From Rhodanobacter sp. C01 (GTDB taxonomy: Bacteria; Pseudomonadota; Gammaproteobacteria; Xanthomonadales; Rhodanobacteraceae): a stretch of 64,000 nt of DNA. Every line of letters starts with the position of its first letter. The stretch's first letter is position 1. This document shows, in pieces, positions 44,810-53,403 of the stretch. The DNA lies in NCBI RefSeq assembly GCF_002001045.1, contig NZ_MUNR01000006.1:227847-291846 (forward strand), in the 5' to 3' direction. The translations under genes were made by a program, and so were the position numbers. The notes under the pieces were generated by a model that did not search any database, was not told the DNA's origin, and saw nothing but the letters and a program-made list of their open reading frames with translations.

Positions 44810-45312
44810 ATACTCCTGGCTCTGTTTTTGCGCGCCTGCGCCGCTGCCACGGTCGTTTGCAGGTTGCTGCCCAGTCCGGCGTCGGTCTCATCGAAGTGCT
44901 GGTGGCCGTGCTGGTGCTGTCGATCGCATTTCTTGGCATCGCCGCGTTGCAGGCCATGTCGTTGTCCACCAACAACAGCGCGATGGCACGCAGCATGGCG
45001 ACCATCCACAGTTACTCGATCCTGGACGCCATGCGGGCCGATCTCGGCGGCGCCAGCGCGGGCAGTTACAACCGGACCGGGTCTTCCGCGATCAAGGCCA
45101 ACGCATGCCCGGGCGCAGACGGCTCGCTTGCCAATGCCCAACTCAACCAGTGGTGCACTCAGCTTGGCCAGACCCTGGGCGCGGCAGCGTCCACTACCGG
45201 CGATATCAGCTGCACGGCCACCGGCGACTGCACCGTCACCATCACCTTCGACGACAGCCGGGCAGGTGTGGGCGGCAACGTCCAGACAGTAGTCACCAGG
45301 GCCATGCTATGA
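44806..45312 (+). CDS. pilV: Type IV pilus minor pilin PilV
   Basis: 168 aa. Leader of 25 residues, cleavage at AAQSG/VGLIEVLVAVLVLS with Glu at +5. The globular part is small, with paired cysteines (KANACPGADG, NQWCTQ, ISCTATGDC). Minor pilins PilV-W-X with FimU and PilE form the initiation tip complex with PilY1. ATG 44806 overlaps the fimT stop; its own stop overlaps pilW. Confidence 0.88.
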   Translation: MNTPGSVFARLRRCHGRLQVAAQSGVGLIEVLVAVLVLSIAFLGIAALQAMSLSTNNSAMARSMATIHSYSILDAMRADLGGASAGSYNRTGSSAIKANACPGADGSLANAQLNQWCTQLGQTLGAAASTTGDISCTATGDCTVTITFDDSRAGVGGNVQTVVTRAML

Positions 45313-46331
45313 AACCTTGCCCCATGAATCATGGTCGCCGGCAGCAGCATGCACCTTGGCCGGTCAGGTCATCGGCAGGCTTCACCCTGATCGAACTGAT
45401 GGTCGCCATGTTGCTTGGTCTGATCGTCATCGGTGGTGTGGTCAGCGTGTTCCTGGCCAATCAGCGCTCCTATCGCACCAATCAGGCCTTGAGCGACGTG
45501 CAGGACAGTTCGCGCGTCGCCTTCGAGATGATGGCGCGTGACATCCGGAATGCCGGACTCACCGGTTGCAGCAACAGCGGCCGTGTCGCCAACGTGCTCA
45601 ACAACAGGTCAACCGCATGGTGGGCCAACTGGAGCAATACCCTGATGGGCTATGGCGCTGGCCAGACCGATCTGGCGGTGACCACAGGGGCAGGCGCGGG
45701 TCAGCGGGCCAGCGGCACGGACTCGCTCATGCTGCTGGGGGCCGACAGTTCGGGAGTGAGCGTGAAGAACAATGCCGAGCCAGCAGCCACATTCACGATC
45801 AACGAAACAAGTTCGAACCTGCAGGCGGGGGACGTGATCATCGTATGTGATCCCGACCACGCAGCCATCGTGCAGATCACCGGTTACGCCAACGGCACGA
45901 TCACACACGCTGCCAGTGGATCGCCAGGCAACTGCACCACGGATCTCAATTATCCCACCGTATGCAGCAGTGAAAGCAGCTACGTCTTCGCGCCCAATGC
46001 GCAGATCGCCAAACTGACTGCGGCTGACTGGTATATCGGCAATTACGTCGACGGTAATGGAGTCTCCGGCAAATCGCTGTATCGCATGGATGCGACCAAC
46101 ACGGCGCAGGAGATGGTGCGTGATGTGACCGGCATGAGCATCACCTACCACCAGTCGGGCAACAACAGCTTCGTCGGTGCCAGCGATCCGCTCCTCACCA
46201 ACTGGGCGCTGGTCGATGCCGTGCAGGTCAACCTGACAGTCGAGAGCACGGACAAACACGCCGGTATCGACGTCAAGCCGCTCTCGCGCAAATTTACTGC
46301 CACCACCACTGTGCGTAACCGGGTGAATTGA
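45309..46331 (+). CDS. pilW: Type IV pilus minor pilin PilW
   Basis: 340 aa. Cleavage at RSSAG/FTLIELMVAMLLGLIV with a 24-residue leader, then a long globular region typical of PilW (RDIRNAGLTGCSN, MARDIRNAG family signature, CDPDHAAIV). ATG 45309 overlaps pilV. Part of the PilY1-presenting tip complex by homology. Confidence 0.9.
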   Translation: MKPCPMNHGRRQQHAPWPVRSSAGFTLIELMVAMLLGLIVIGGVVSVFLANQRSYRTNQALSDVQDSSRVAFEMMARDIRNAGLTGCSNSGRVANVLNNRSTAWWANWSNTLMGYGAGQTDLAVTTGAGAGQRASGTDSLMLLGADSSGVSVKNNAEPAATFTINETSSNLQAGDVIIVCDPDHAAIVQITGYANGTITHAASGSPGNCTTDLNYPTVCSSESSYVFAPNAQIAKLTAADWYIGNYVDGNGVSGKSLYRMDATNTAQEMVRDVTGMSITYHQSGNNSFVGASDPLLTNWALVDAVQVNLTVESTDKHAGIDVKPLSRKFTATTTVRNRVN

Positions 46332-46332
46332 C

Positions 46333-47031
46333 ATGAGTCACGTTCCCGCATCCAGCAATCTTCCCGGGTCCGCTCGTCATGACGCGCGCATGGCGCGTGC
46401 CCGGGCCGAGGCGAACAGCATCCATCACACTGCCGCATGTGTCATCGGCGGACGTCGCCCGCGAGGCCTGCCATCGAGGCGAATCGATCAGCGTGGCGTG
46501 GCGTTGGTAGTCGCGCTGTTGCTGCTGGTCGTGATTACCCTGGTCGGCCTGGCTGCCGTACGCGGCACCATCATGCAGCAGAAGATGGCAGCCAACCTGT
46601 TTGATCGGCAGATCGCCTTCCAGAGTGCCGAGGCGGCGATGCGTGCCGCGACGGCGCGCATCGCCGCCAATCCGAACGACATCGCACGCAATTGCCAGGC
46701 TGGTGGCATCGTTTGTCCGGCCAATCCATTCGACGATACGACGCTGGACCCAGCCAAGGTCATGTCGGTGCCCAAGGGCACGGCAGCGGGCCAGTTCGAG
46801 GCCGGCACCTTGGCCGCCAGCCAGCCGCAGTACGTGATCGAGAACATGGGCAACTGGTACGACCCCAATTCCAGCACGGGCTACAACCAGAGCGCCAACG
46901 CGCACAACTATGGCGCCCAGGGCACTTCCGCCACCGTCGTCTATTACCGCGTGACGGCCCGCAGCGGCAATCCCGCTCTGGTGGGTGATCGTGCCGTGGT
47001 CGTGCTGCAGGCCATGATCAAGCAGGGCTGA
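46333..47031 (+). CDS. pilX: Type IV pilus minor pilin PilX
   Basis: 232 aa. The PilX signature QRGVALVVALLLLVVITLVGLAAVRGT is split here by the leader site: the cleavage glycine is Gly55 and the +5 Glu is replaced by Val, as in other PilX proteins. FQSAEAAMRAA follows. The 55-residue leader is exceptionally long. It starts 1 bp after the pilW stop. Confidence 0.88.
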   Translation: MSHVPASSNLPGSARHDARMARARAEANSIHHTAACVIGGRRPRGLPSRRIDQRGVALVVALLLLVVITLVGLAAVRGTIMQQKMAANLFDRQIAFQSAEAAMRAATARIAANPNDIARNCQAGGIVCPANPFDDTTLDPAKVMSVPKGTAAGQFEAGTLAASQPQYVIENMGNWYDPNSSTGYNQSANAHNYGAQGTSATVVYYRVTARSGNPALVGDRAVVVLQAMIKQG

Positions 47032-47098
47032 GCCGCTGCTTCAAATTGACACGGCGCATGGACCTTTCCATGGCGCATCAATCGAGAACACAGACGTC

Positions 47099-50000
47099 AT
47101 GAACCTATCAGCCTGTTTACGCAGCGAACGCGGTGGTTTCCTTGGCAGGCTGCTGTACACCAGCCTGTCCATCTGGATGCTGGGTGTCGTCTATACGCCG
47201 GCACGGGCGGCCACCGTCACCGTCGACCAGTCGCCGCTGATCATCCAGCGTTCGCTGCCGCCGAACGTGGTGCTGATGCTGGATGATTCGGGGTCGATGG
47301 CATGGGATTACATGCCGGATTGGGGCTATTTGAGCAGCACCACCCCTGACGCCGTGCGTAACGCCAGCATCAACGGTACCTACTACAACCCCAGCATGAC
47401 TTATTCGCCGCCGCCCAAGGCAGACGGGACCTTTTATACAGCACCAACCAGCATTACGAGCGCTTATGCGGATGGCTTTGCAGGTACCGGTACCACCGAT
47501 ATCACCAGGTTCACTGGTGGAAACAGCAGTAATGCGAAGACTTTTCCTTATTACACGATGTTCACGATCATCAACAAATATGCGGCAACGGCAAATACCA
47601 CGTATTCGTGCCCCAAGAATTACACTCTCAACGGCACTCAATGTACAAGAAGTGGTTACAGCCCTGTGGCTGCCACACCGAACACGACGTATAGCTGTAC
47701 GACAGGCGACTCTCTGAGCGGCAGTCAATGTACAAATACCACGTATAAATATTTCTTTACGTACACGACCGGCACCAACAACACGCAGAATTATGTTGGA
47801 GTGACGGGGGATTGCGCCTCCCTGACCACGGCCCAGCAGGCAGTTTGCGACGACAGCGCAGCAACACAGCGGAACGTGGCGAACTGGTTTTCGTTCTACC
47901 GTACACGCATCCTGATGGCCAAGAGCGGCCTGATGAACTCCTTTTCAACCCTTGATACGACTTTCCGGGTTGGTTTTGGCTCGATCGACGGTGGTGGTAG
48001 CGGCAACAAGAACTACAGCAACCTCCCTTCATCGCGCTATAGCTACTCGGATTCCTATAATGGCGGGACAAATTATATTGCCCAGGTTCAGCCATTCGGC
48101 GATGGGTCAAGTGCGGGCAGCCAAAAGAGCCAGTTTTGGAATTGGGTGGCAAAGGCGACGGCCAGTGGCGGTACACCGCTGCGCCAGGCACTGGATGCCA
48201 CCGGCAAGTATTACCAAACGACCCAGCCTTGGCAGGGAAACACTTCCGATCCGGATTACACCACGGCTGCCGGAAACACCCAGCTCGCCTGTCGTCAGTC
48301 TTATACCATCCTGACGACTGACGGATTCTGGAACGAAAGTTTCTCTGGTGCGGGTGACGTGGATGGTTCCAATGGCACGGCGGTGACTGGATCCAATGGC
48401 CAGAGCTATACCTATACGGCTGCTTCGCCCTACGCGGACAGTGGTCAGACAACTGACATAACCGGCCTGCTTCAGCAGGATCCTTCATGCAGTAGTGGTT
48501 ATACGTTTCAGACCAGTGGAACCTACAAGGGCAAGTGCCTGAAGGGCACCAGTACCACTGCAAATCCAAGTTGCGGCAGCGGTTATGCTTATAACGCCAC
48601 TTCGCTCAAATGCGAAAAAACCGCAGTGGTCACGGCAGGAGTCACCTACAGCGACACGCTTTCCGATGTCGCCATGAAATACTGGCGCACGGATCTGCAG
48701 CCGAGTGTGGCCAACGAAGTACCGACCAACGCCGAAGATCCGGCGTTCTGGCAGCACATGACGACTTTCACGCTGGGACTTGGTTTCACGCCTCAGGATG
48801 CGAGCGGCAAGCTGATACCGGTAGATCAGGTCTTCGCCTGGGCCAACGGTGACAACAGCAAGGCGATCAGCGGATTCACCTGGCCGAAGCCGACGGGTGA
48901 CTCCATCAACAATATTGCCGACCTTGCGCATGCCGCCGTCAACGGTCATGGCGGTTTCTACTCCGCTACCAGTCCGCAGACGTTTGCCGACGGCCTGAAG
49001 GAGGCACTGAAACGTGCCTCCGAGCGCGTCGGCACCGGTGCCAGCCTGGCGGCGAATTCCACCCAGCTGCAGACGGGAACGGTGGCCTACCAGGCCAATT
49101 ACTGGACGGCCAAGTGGAAGGGCGATCTGAAGGCGTTGTCGGTGGATTCCACCAGTGGCGCCATCGCAACCAATCCATCCTGGGCAGCGTCGACCAAGTT
49201 GCCGGCTACGGCCAGTCGCAACATCATGACCTACAACCCGACCGCGGCAGTTGGCAGCCGGTTCGTGGCGTTCAAGACGGGTACGAGCGGTGCGTTGCCG
49301 GCAATTTCCAGCACGCAGCTCACTGCGTTGGGCAGCAGTAGTGCCGCCCAGGCCGACATGATCAACTACTTGCGTGGCGACAGCTCCAAGGAGCAGGCCA
49401 ACGGCGGCAGTTTCCGCAATCGCGACACCGCCATTGGCGACGTCGTGAATTCGCAACCGGTCTATGCAGGCGCGCCGAACGCGAACCAGTTCTATACCGA
49501 ATCGTTCACCGGTTCGTCGACGTTCTCCCAGTTCGCCAGCGACAAGGCTGGTCGCGCGGGCGCAATCTACGTGGCGTCGAATGACGGCATGCTGCACGCG
49601 TTCGACGCCAGTACCGGTGCGGAGAACTTCGCCTACCTGCCTGGTGCGGTGATCGCGTCCGGGGTGAGTGCATTGGCAAGTCCGGATTACGGCGGCGCGG
49701 TGGCGCACGGTTTCTTCAACGACGGCGAGTTGACCGTGGCCGATGCCTATATCGGCGGCTGGAAAACCGTGCTGGTGGGCACCACCGGTCGCGGCGTGGC
49801 AAGGACGGTCTATGCGCTGGATATCACCGATCCGGCCAATGTGAAGTTCCTGTGGGAGCGCTCGGCTGGTGATGGCGTGGTCAACAGCAATTACATCGGT
49901 CAGATGACCGGCAAGCCGGTGATTGCACAGAGCGCCAATGGCACCTGGTCGGTCCTGATGGGCAACGGCTACAACAGCACGGCCGGTGTGGCGGCACTGC

Positions 50001-50947
50001 TTCAGTTCAACCTGATCGACGGCAGCCTCGATGTGCACAAGACCACCGATGCCAGTGGTCTGGCTGCGCCGGCCGTATGGATGGATCCGTCAGGCAATGG
50101 TGTCAGCACGATCGCCTACGCAGGTGATGCCGATGGCAACGTGTGGTCGTTCGAGATCAACGCGGCTGCCGGTACCGCCGCCACGGCCACGCCGGACAGC
50201 GATGGTGTGAAACTGTTCACTGCCAGGGATTCCAGCGGCAACACGCAGCCGATCACGGCGGGTCTGCTGACAGGCAAGGATCCGAACACCGGCAACGTCT
50301 GGGTGTTCTTCGGTACCGGTCAATACCTGACCACGGCCGATCTCAACAACCTGAAAACCCAGAGCTGGTATGGATTGATCGTGCAGTCCGGCACCAGCGG
50401 GCTGGCGGTGACATCGGGCATGACGCGTGCGTCCAATCTGGCGAAGCGTTCCATCACCGGTGAGGCCGGCAATGGCCGCACCGTGACCACGCTGGCCCAG
50501 GCCGCTGCGAACAACGCCTCGATAACGGACAAATCCGGTTGGTACATGGATCTGACTTCGCCGGTCAATGGCGCCGAGGGCGAGCGAATGGTCACGCCGA
50601 ACCAGTTCCAGGGCAACCTGTTGCTTGGCACGACGCGCATTCCCCAGGCCACCGACCCGTGCAACCCGTCGGGCCGCGGCTGGATCATGGCGCTGGATCC
50701 GTTCACCGGCACCAACCCGACGGCGAACTTCTTCGACCGCAACGGCGATGGCGTGGTCGATGCATCCGATTCGCTCGGCGATACGCCCGCTGCCGGCATC
50801 GGTTTCTCCTCGCTGCCGAACAACCCGATCTTCGTCGGCAGCACCATGCTGACCAGCTTCGACAACGGCTCGACCAGCAGCATCAAGACATCGAGCTCAA
50901 CCGCTGGCACCAAGCGGGTGTCCTGGCGAGAGCTGATCAACCAATAA
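47099..50947 (+). CDS. pilY1: PilY1-type pilus tip adhesin
   Basis: 1282 aa, signal peptide about 1-37 (ARA). VWA-like N-terminal part with the MIDAS core DDSGSM (62-67), a C-terminal PilC-type beta-propeller (about 770-1260, ASNDGMLHAFDASTG), and a calcium-loop DRNGDGVVD at 1213-1221. Between them are Cys-rich stretches at about 171-212 and 458-507, with SCPKNY-type, GTQC and CGSGYAY patterns. PilY1 caps the pilus and acts in adhesion, surface sensing and extension. DNA at about 47,400-48,650 is visibly less GC-rich than its surroundings, suggesting an exchanged adhesin segment. Confidence 0.9.
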   Translation: MNLSACLRSERGGFLGRLLYTSLSIWMLGVVYTPARAATVTVDQSPLIIQRSLPPNVVLMLDDSGSMAWDYMPDWGYLSSTTPDAVRNASINGTYYNPSMTYSPPPKADGTFYTAPTSITSAYADGFAGTGTTDITRFTGGNSSNAKTFPYYTMFTIINKYAATANTTYSCPKNYTLNGTQCTRSGYSPVAATPNTTYSCTTGDSLSGSQCTNTTYKYFFTYTTGTNNTQNYVGVTGDCASLTTAQQAVCDDSAATQRNVANWFSFYRTRILMAKSGLMNSFSTLDTTFRVGFGSIDGGGSGNKNYSNLPSSRYSYSDSYNGGTNYIAQVQPFGDGSSAGSQKSQFWNWVAKATASGGTPLRQALDATGKYYQTTQPWQGNTSDPDYTTAAGNTQLACRQSYTILTTDGFWNESFSGAGDVDGSNGTAVTGSNGQSYTYTAASPYADSGQTTDITGLLQQDPSCSSGYTFQTSGTYKGKCLKGTSTTANPSCGSGYAYNATSLKCEKTAVVTAGVTYSDTLSDVAMKYWRTDLQPSVANEVPTNAEDPAFWQHMTTFTLGLGFTPQDASGKLIPVDQVFAWANGDNSKAISGFTWPKPTGDSINNIADLAHAAVNGHGGFYSATSPQTFADGLKEALKRASERVGTGASLAANSTQLQTGTVAYQANYWTAKWKGDLKALSVDSTSGAIATNPSWAASTKLPATASRNIMTYNPTAAVGSRFVAFKTGTSGALPAISSTQLTALGSSSAAQADMINYLRGDSSKEQANGGSFRNRDTAIGDVVNSQPVYAGAPNANQFYTESFTGSSTFSQFASDKAGRAGAIYVASNDGMLHAFDASTGAENFAYLPGAVIASGVSALASPDYGGAVAHGFFNDGELTVADAYIGGWKTVLVGTTGRGVARTVYALDITDPANVKFLWERSAGDGVVNSNYIGQMTGKPVIAQSANGTWSVLMGNGYNSTAGVAALLQFNLIDGSLDVHKTTDASGLAAPAVWMDPSGNGVSTIAYAGDADGNVWSFEINAAAGTAATATPDSDGVKLFTARDSSGNTQPITAGLLTGKDPNTGNVWVFFGTGQYLTTADLNNLKTQSWYGLIVQSGTSGLAVTSGMTRASNLAKRSITGEAGNGRTVTTLAQAAANNASITDKSGWYMDLTSPVNGAEGERMVTPNQFQGNLLLGTTRIPQATDPCNPSGRGWIMALDPFTGTNPTANFFDRNGDGVVDASDSLGDTPAAGIGFSSLPNNPIFVGSTMLTSFDNGSTSSIKTSSSTAGTKRVSWRELINQ

Positions 50948-50959
50948 AGGAAGGGAACG

Positions 50960-51460
50960 ATGAAACTGCTGCTGTCGGTTGAACGCGGCGCCCGGTCGGG
51001 CACGGACATGCAGGGTCCGGTAGTGACATGCCGGGACACGCCGGCTATTGCGCGGAGGCGCATGCGATATGGCGCGGGGTTCACCCTGCTGGAACTGATG
51101 ATCGTGGTGGCGATCGTCGCGGTACTGGCCGCGATCGCGTATCCGTCGTACACCCAGCATGTCATCAAGGCGCGCCGGGCAGCGGCGAAGGCCTGCCTGT
51201 CGGAATACGCCAATTACATGGAGCGTTACTACACCACCAACCTGAGCTACACGGACGCCACCAACCCGGGACTGGATTGCGAGAGTGCCGCGCAGACGGG
51301 AAACAACTACGCCTACGCTTTCGTCGGTACCCCGGATGCTTCAACCTACGAAGTCAGCGCAACGCCACAGGGTCCGCAAGTTGCGGACACCCAGTGCGGT
51401 ACGCTCACGTTGAACCAGACTGGTGCGCGCACAGCAGCCAGTGACACGGGTTGCTGGTGA
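50960..51460 (+). CDS. pilE: PilE-type minor pilin
   Basis: 166 aa from ATG 50960. Cleavage at MRYGAG/FTLLELMIVVAIVAVLAAIAYPSY with Glu at +5; the C-terminal Cys pair (DTQCGTLTL, TGCW) forms the D-region. ATG 51062 has a GGAGG 4 nt upstream and gives a classical 6-residue leader, so it may be the true start; ATG 50960 also has a good site (AGGAAGGG). It closes the cluster and is convergent with recD. Confidence 0.88.
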   Translation: MKLLLSVERGARSGTDMQGPVVTCRDTPAIARRRMRYGAGFTLLELMIVVAIVAVLAAIAYPSYTQHVIKARRAAAKACLSEYANYMERYYTTNLSYTDATNPGLDCESAAQTGNNYAYAFVGTPDASTYEVSATPQGPQVADTQCGTLTLNQTGARTAASDTGCW

Positions 51461-51510
51461 GCTCGGCTCAACCTTGTGCACTCCCGCCTGTGAGAATGTA
51501 CAAGAGACCT

Positions 51511-53403
51511 TCAATCCGGGCGTGACTGCAGCCGCTCGCGCAGTCCTCCCTGGCGTCGAATCGGGCGCGCCAATGCCGCGCGCAGCGAAGCATCTGTGCT
51601 CCAGATTTCGGCGTGGCTCCTTGCGCGCGAGATGGCGGTGTAGACCAGTTCGCGGGTAAGTATGCGGTTGTCCGCGTCGGGCGGCAGTACCACGGCGACG
51701 TCCCCGTATTCCGAGCCCTGGCTGCGATGGATGGTGATCGCCCACGCGCTTTCGTGAGCGGGCAGGGCACGTGGCGAGAAGCTGCGCAGGTTGGCATTGC
51801 CGTCGCGGTCGCCAAGTTCGAACCACACGCGCAATCCTTCAGGACCTTCCAGCGTGATGCCGACATCGCCGTTGAACAGGCCGCGTGCATAGTCGTTGCG
51901 CGTGATGATCACTGGGCGGCCGTGGTACCAGGTATGGCCGATGTCGATGCCGAAACGCACCGCGAGCCGGCGAGTGAGCAGTGCGTTGATGCCTTGTGCT
52001 CCGAACGGGCCATCACGCAGTGCGCACAGGATCTGCAGCTGGTGCAGATGCGGCAGGGCGTTACCTGGCTCGATGCGCGAAGCGAGCAGCGTTTGCAGCA
52101 GTTCGGCATGCCGCTCGATCCAGCGGTCGACACAGTCGCGCAGCGCCTGCGTGCTGGCGCATGGGCGCAGGTGCAGATCGCCATCCGCACGCTTGGTCAA
52201 CAGCGTATCCAGCCACAGCGGATCCGGCGCATGGCGCATGGCTTCGATGCCGTGTTGCAGGCCGCTGCCGGCGCGCCAGCTGTGGGTAAGGGTCAGCACG
52301 TTGCCCGCCAGTGGTGTGTCGTCGCCAGCGGTCTCCGGCGGATGTTGCAGCAATGGCGCAAGCAGGCTGGCCATGGTTGATGGCAGCTGGTTCGACGGTG
52401 TGCCGGCGACGATGTCGGCGAGCACCGAGCCGGCATCCACCGAGGCGAGCTGGCCCGGATCGCCAAGCAGGATCAGCACCGCATCGGGGCGCAGCGCCTC
52501 CAGCAGCTGGCGCATCATCGCCAGATCCACCATCGAGGCTTCGTCGACCACCACGATGTCCTCGGCCAGCGGATTGTGCGAACCGCGACTGAAGCTGTTG
52601 TCGCGTGGCTGATAGCCGAGCAGGCGATGCAGTGTGCGTGCATCGGTGTGTGGGATCTGCTGCAGGAGCGCACCCCACGCGCGATGGTCTTCAGCGAAGA
52701 GCTCGCGCACAGGGGGCGCTCCTGCAGGGGCGACGTTGCCCAACATCACCTGCAGCTCGTTCTTGCCCTTGGCGATCGCCTGCAGCAGTCGCTGCGCAGC
52801 CTTGCCGGTAGGCGCGGCCAGCGCGATCGATGGCTGCGCCGGCAAGCCACATGCGCGGGCATGGCGCAGCAGCATCAAAAGCATGCGCACGACGGTGGTG
52901 GTCTTGCCGGTGCCGGGGCCACCGGTGAGCACGAAGAAGCGCGCACCGGGCACGGCGGCCACCGCTGCCCGTTGGCAGTCGGTGGGGCCGGGCGGCATGT
53001 CGGCGAACAACGTGCGCAGATCCTCGGCCAGTGTGGCAGTGGCAATCGGCAAGCTGCGCTGCTCGCAACGGTGCAGGATCGCAGTGTCCAGCTTCGACTC
53101 ATGCTGCCAGTTGCGCCACAGGTAGAAGCGGTTCTGCGCATCGAGCACGAAGGGTGTGAAGCGTGATCCGTCGCCAACCCATTCGTGCCGATGCAGTGCG
53201 GTCAGTGCATCGGCATCGAAGCCGACGTCAGTGAATGGATCGGTCAGCCATGCGCAGGAATGACCGTGTCCCTCTGCCTGGCTGGCTGCACGCACGGCTG
53301 CGGCCAGCAAGGGTGAGCCGGTGCGCTTCAGCACCCACTGGGCGAGGGTGTGGTCGATCGCGCGCTCGTCGGTTTCGGTGGTTTGTGGCAACGCGGGATT
53401 CAT
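51511..53403 (-). CDS. recD: Exonuclease V alpha subunit RecD
   Basis: 630-aa fast 5'-3' helicase of RecBCD. Walker A GGPGTGKT (161-168), VVVDEASMVDL (284-294), and C-terminal motifs AWAITIHRSQGSEYG and YTAISRAR. ATG 53403 overlaps the recB stop. Residues about 228-248 (GAPPVRELFAED...) are encoded by an in-frame REPIN just before the TLHRLLG motif, in a region that usually tolerates length change. No frameshift results. Confidence 0.95.
   Translation of the reverse strand: MNPALPQTTETDERAIDHTLAQWVLKRTGSPLLAAAVRAASQAEGHGHSCAWLTDPFTDVGFDADALTALHRHEWVGDGSRFTPFVLDAQNRFYLWRNWQHESKLDTAILHRCEQRSLPIATATLAEDLRTLFADMPPGPTDCQRAAVAAVPGARFFVLTGGPGTGKTTTVVRMLLMLLRHARACGLPAQPSIALAAPTGKAAQRLLQAIAKGKNELQVMLGNVAPAGAPPVRELFAEDHRAWGALLQQIPHTDARTLHRLLGYQPRDNSFSRGSHNPLAEDIVVVDEASMVDLAMMRQLLEALRPDAVLILLGDPGQLASVDAGSVLADIVAGTPSNQLPSTMASLLAPLLQHPPETAGDDTPLAGNVLTLTHSWRAGSGLQHGIEAMRHAPDPLWLDTLLTKRADGDLHLRPCASTQALRDCVDRWIERHAELLQTLLASRIEPGNALPHLHQLQILCALRDGPFGAQGINALLTRRLAVRFGIDIGHTWYHGRPVIITRNDYARGLFNGDVGITLEGPEGLRVWFELGDRDGNANLRSFSPRALPAHESAWAITIHRSQGSEYGDVAVVLPPDADNRILTRELVYTAISRARSHAEIWSTDASLRAALARPIRRQGGLRERLQSRPD
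52660..52727. repeat. REPIN-like pair inside the recD coding sequence
   Basis: Left arm 52660-52684 starts CTGCAGGAGCGCACC, right arm 52703-52727 is its inverted partner (inner stem GCGCGA/TCGCGC). The usual GTAG head reads GCAG in both arms. Copies of the same family are at 6814 and 41949. Confidence 0.75.
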
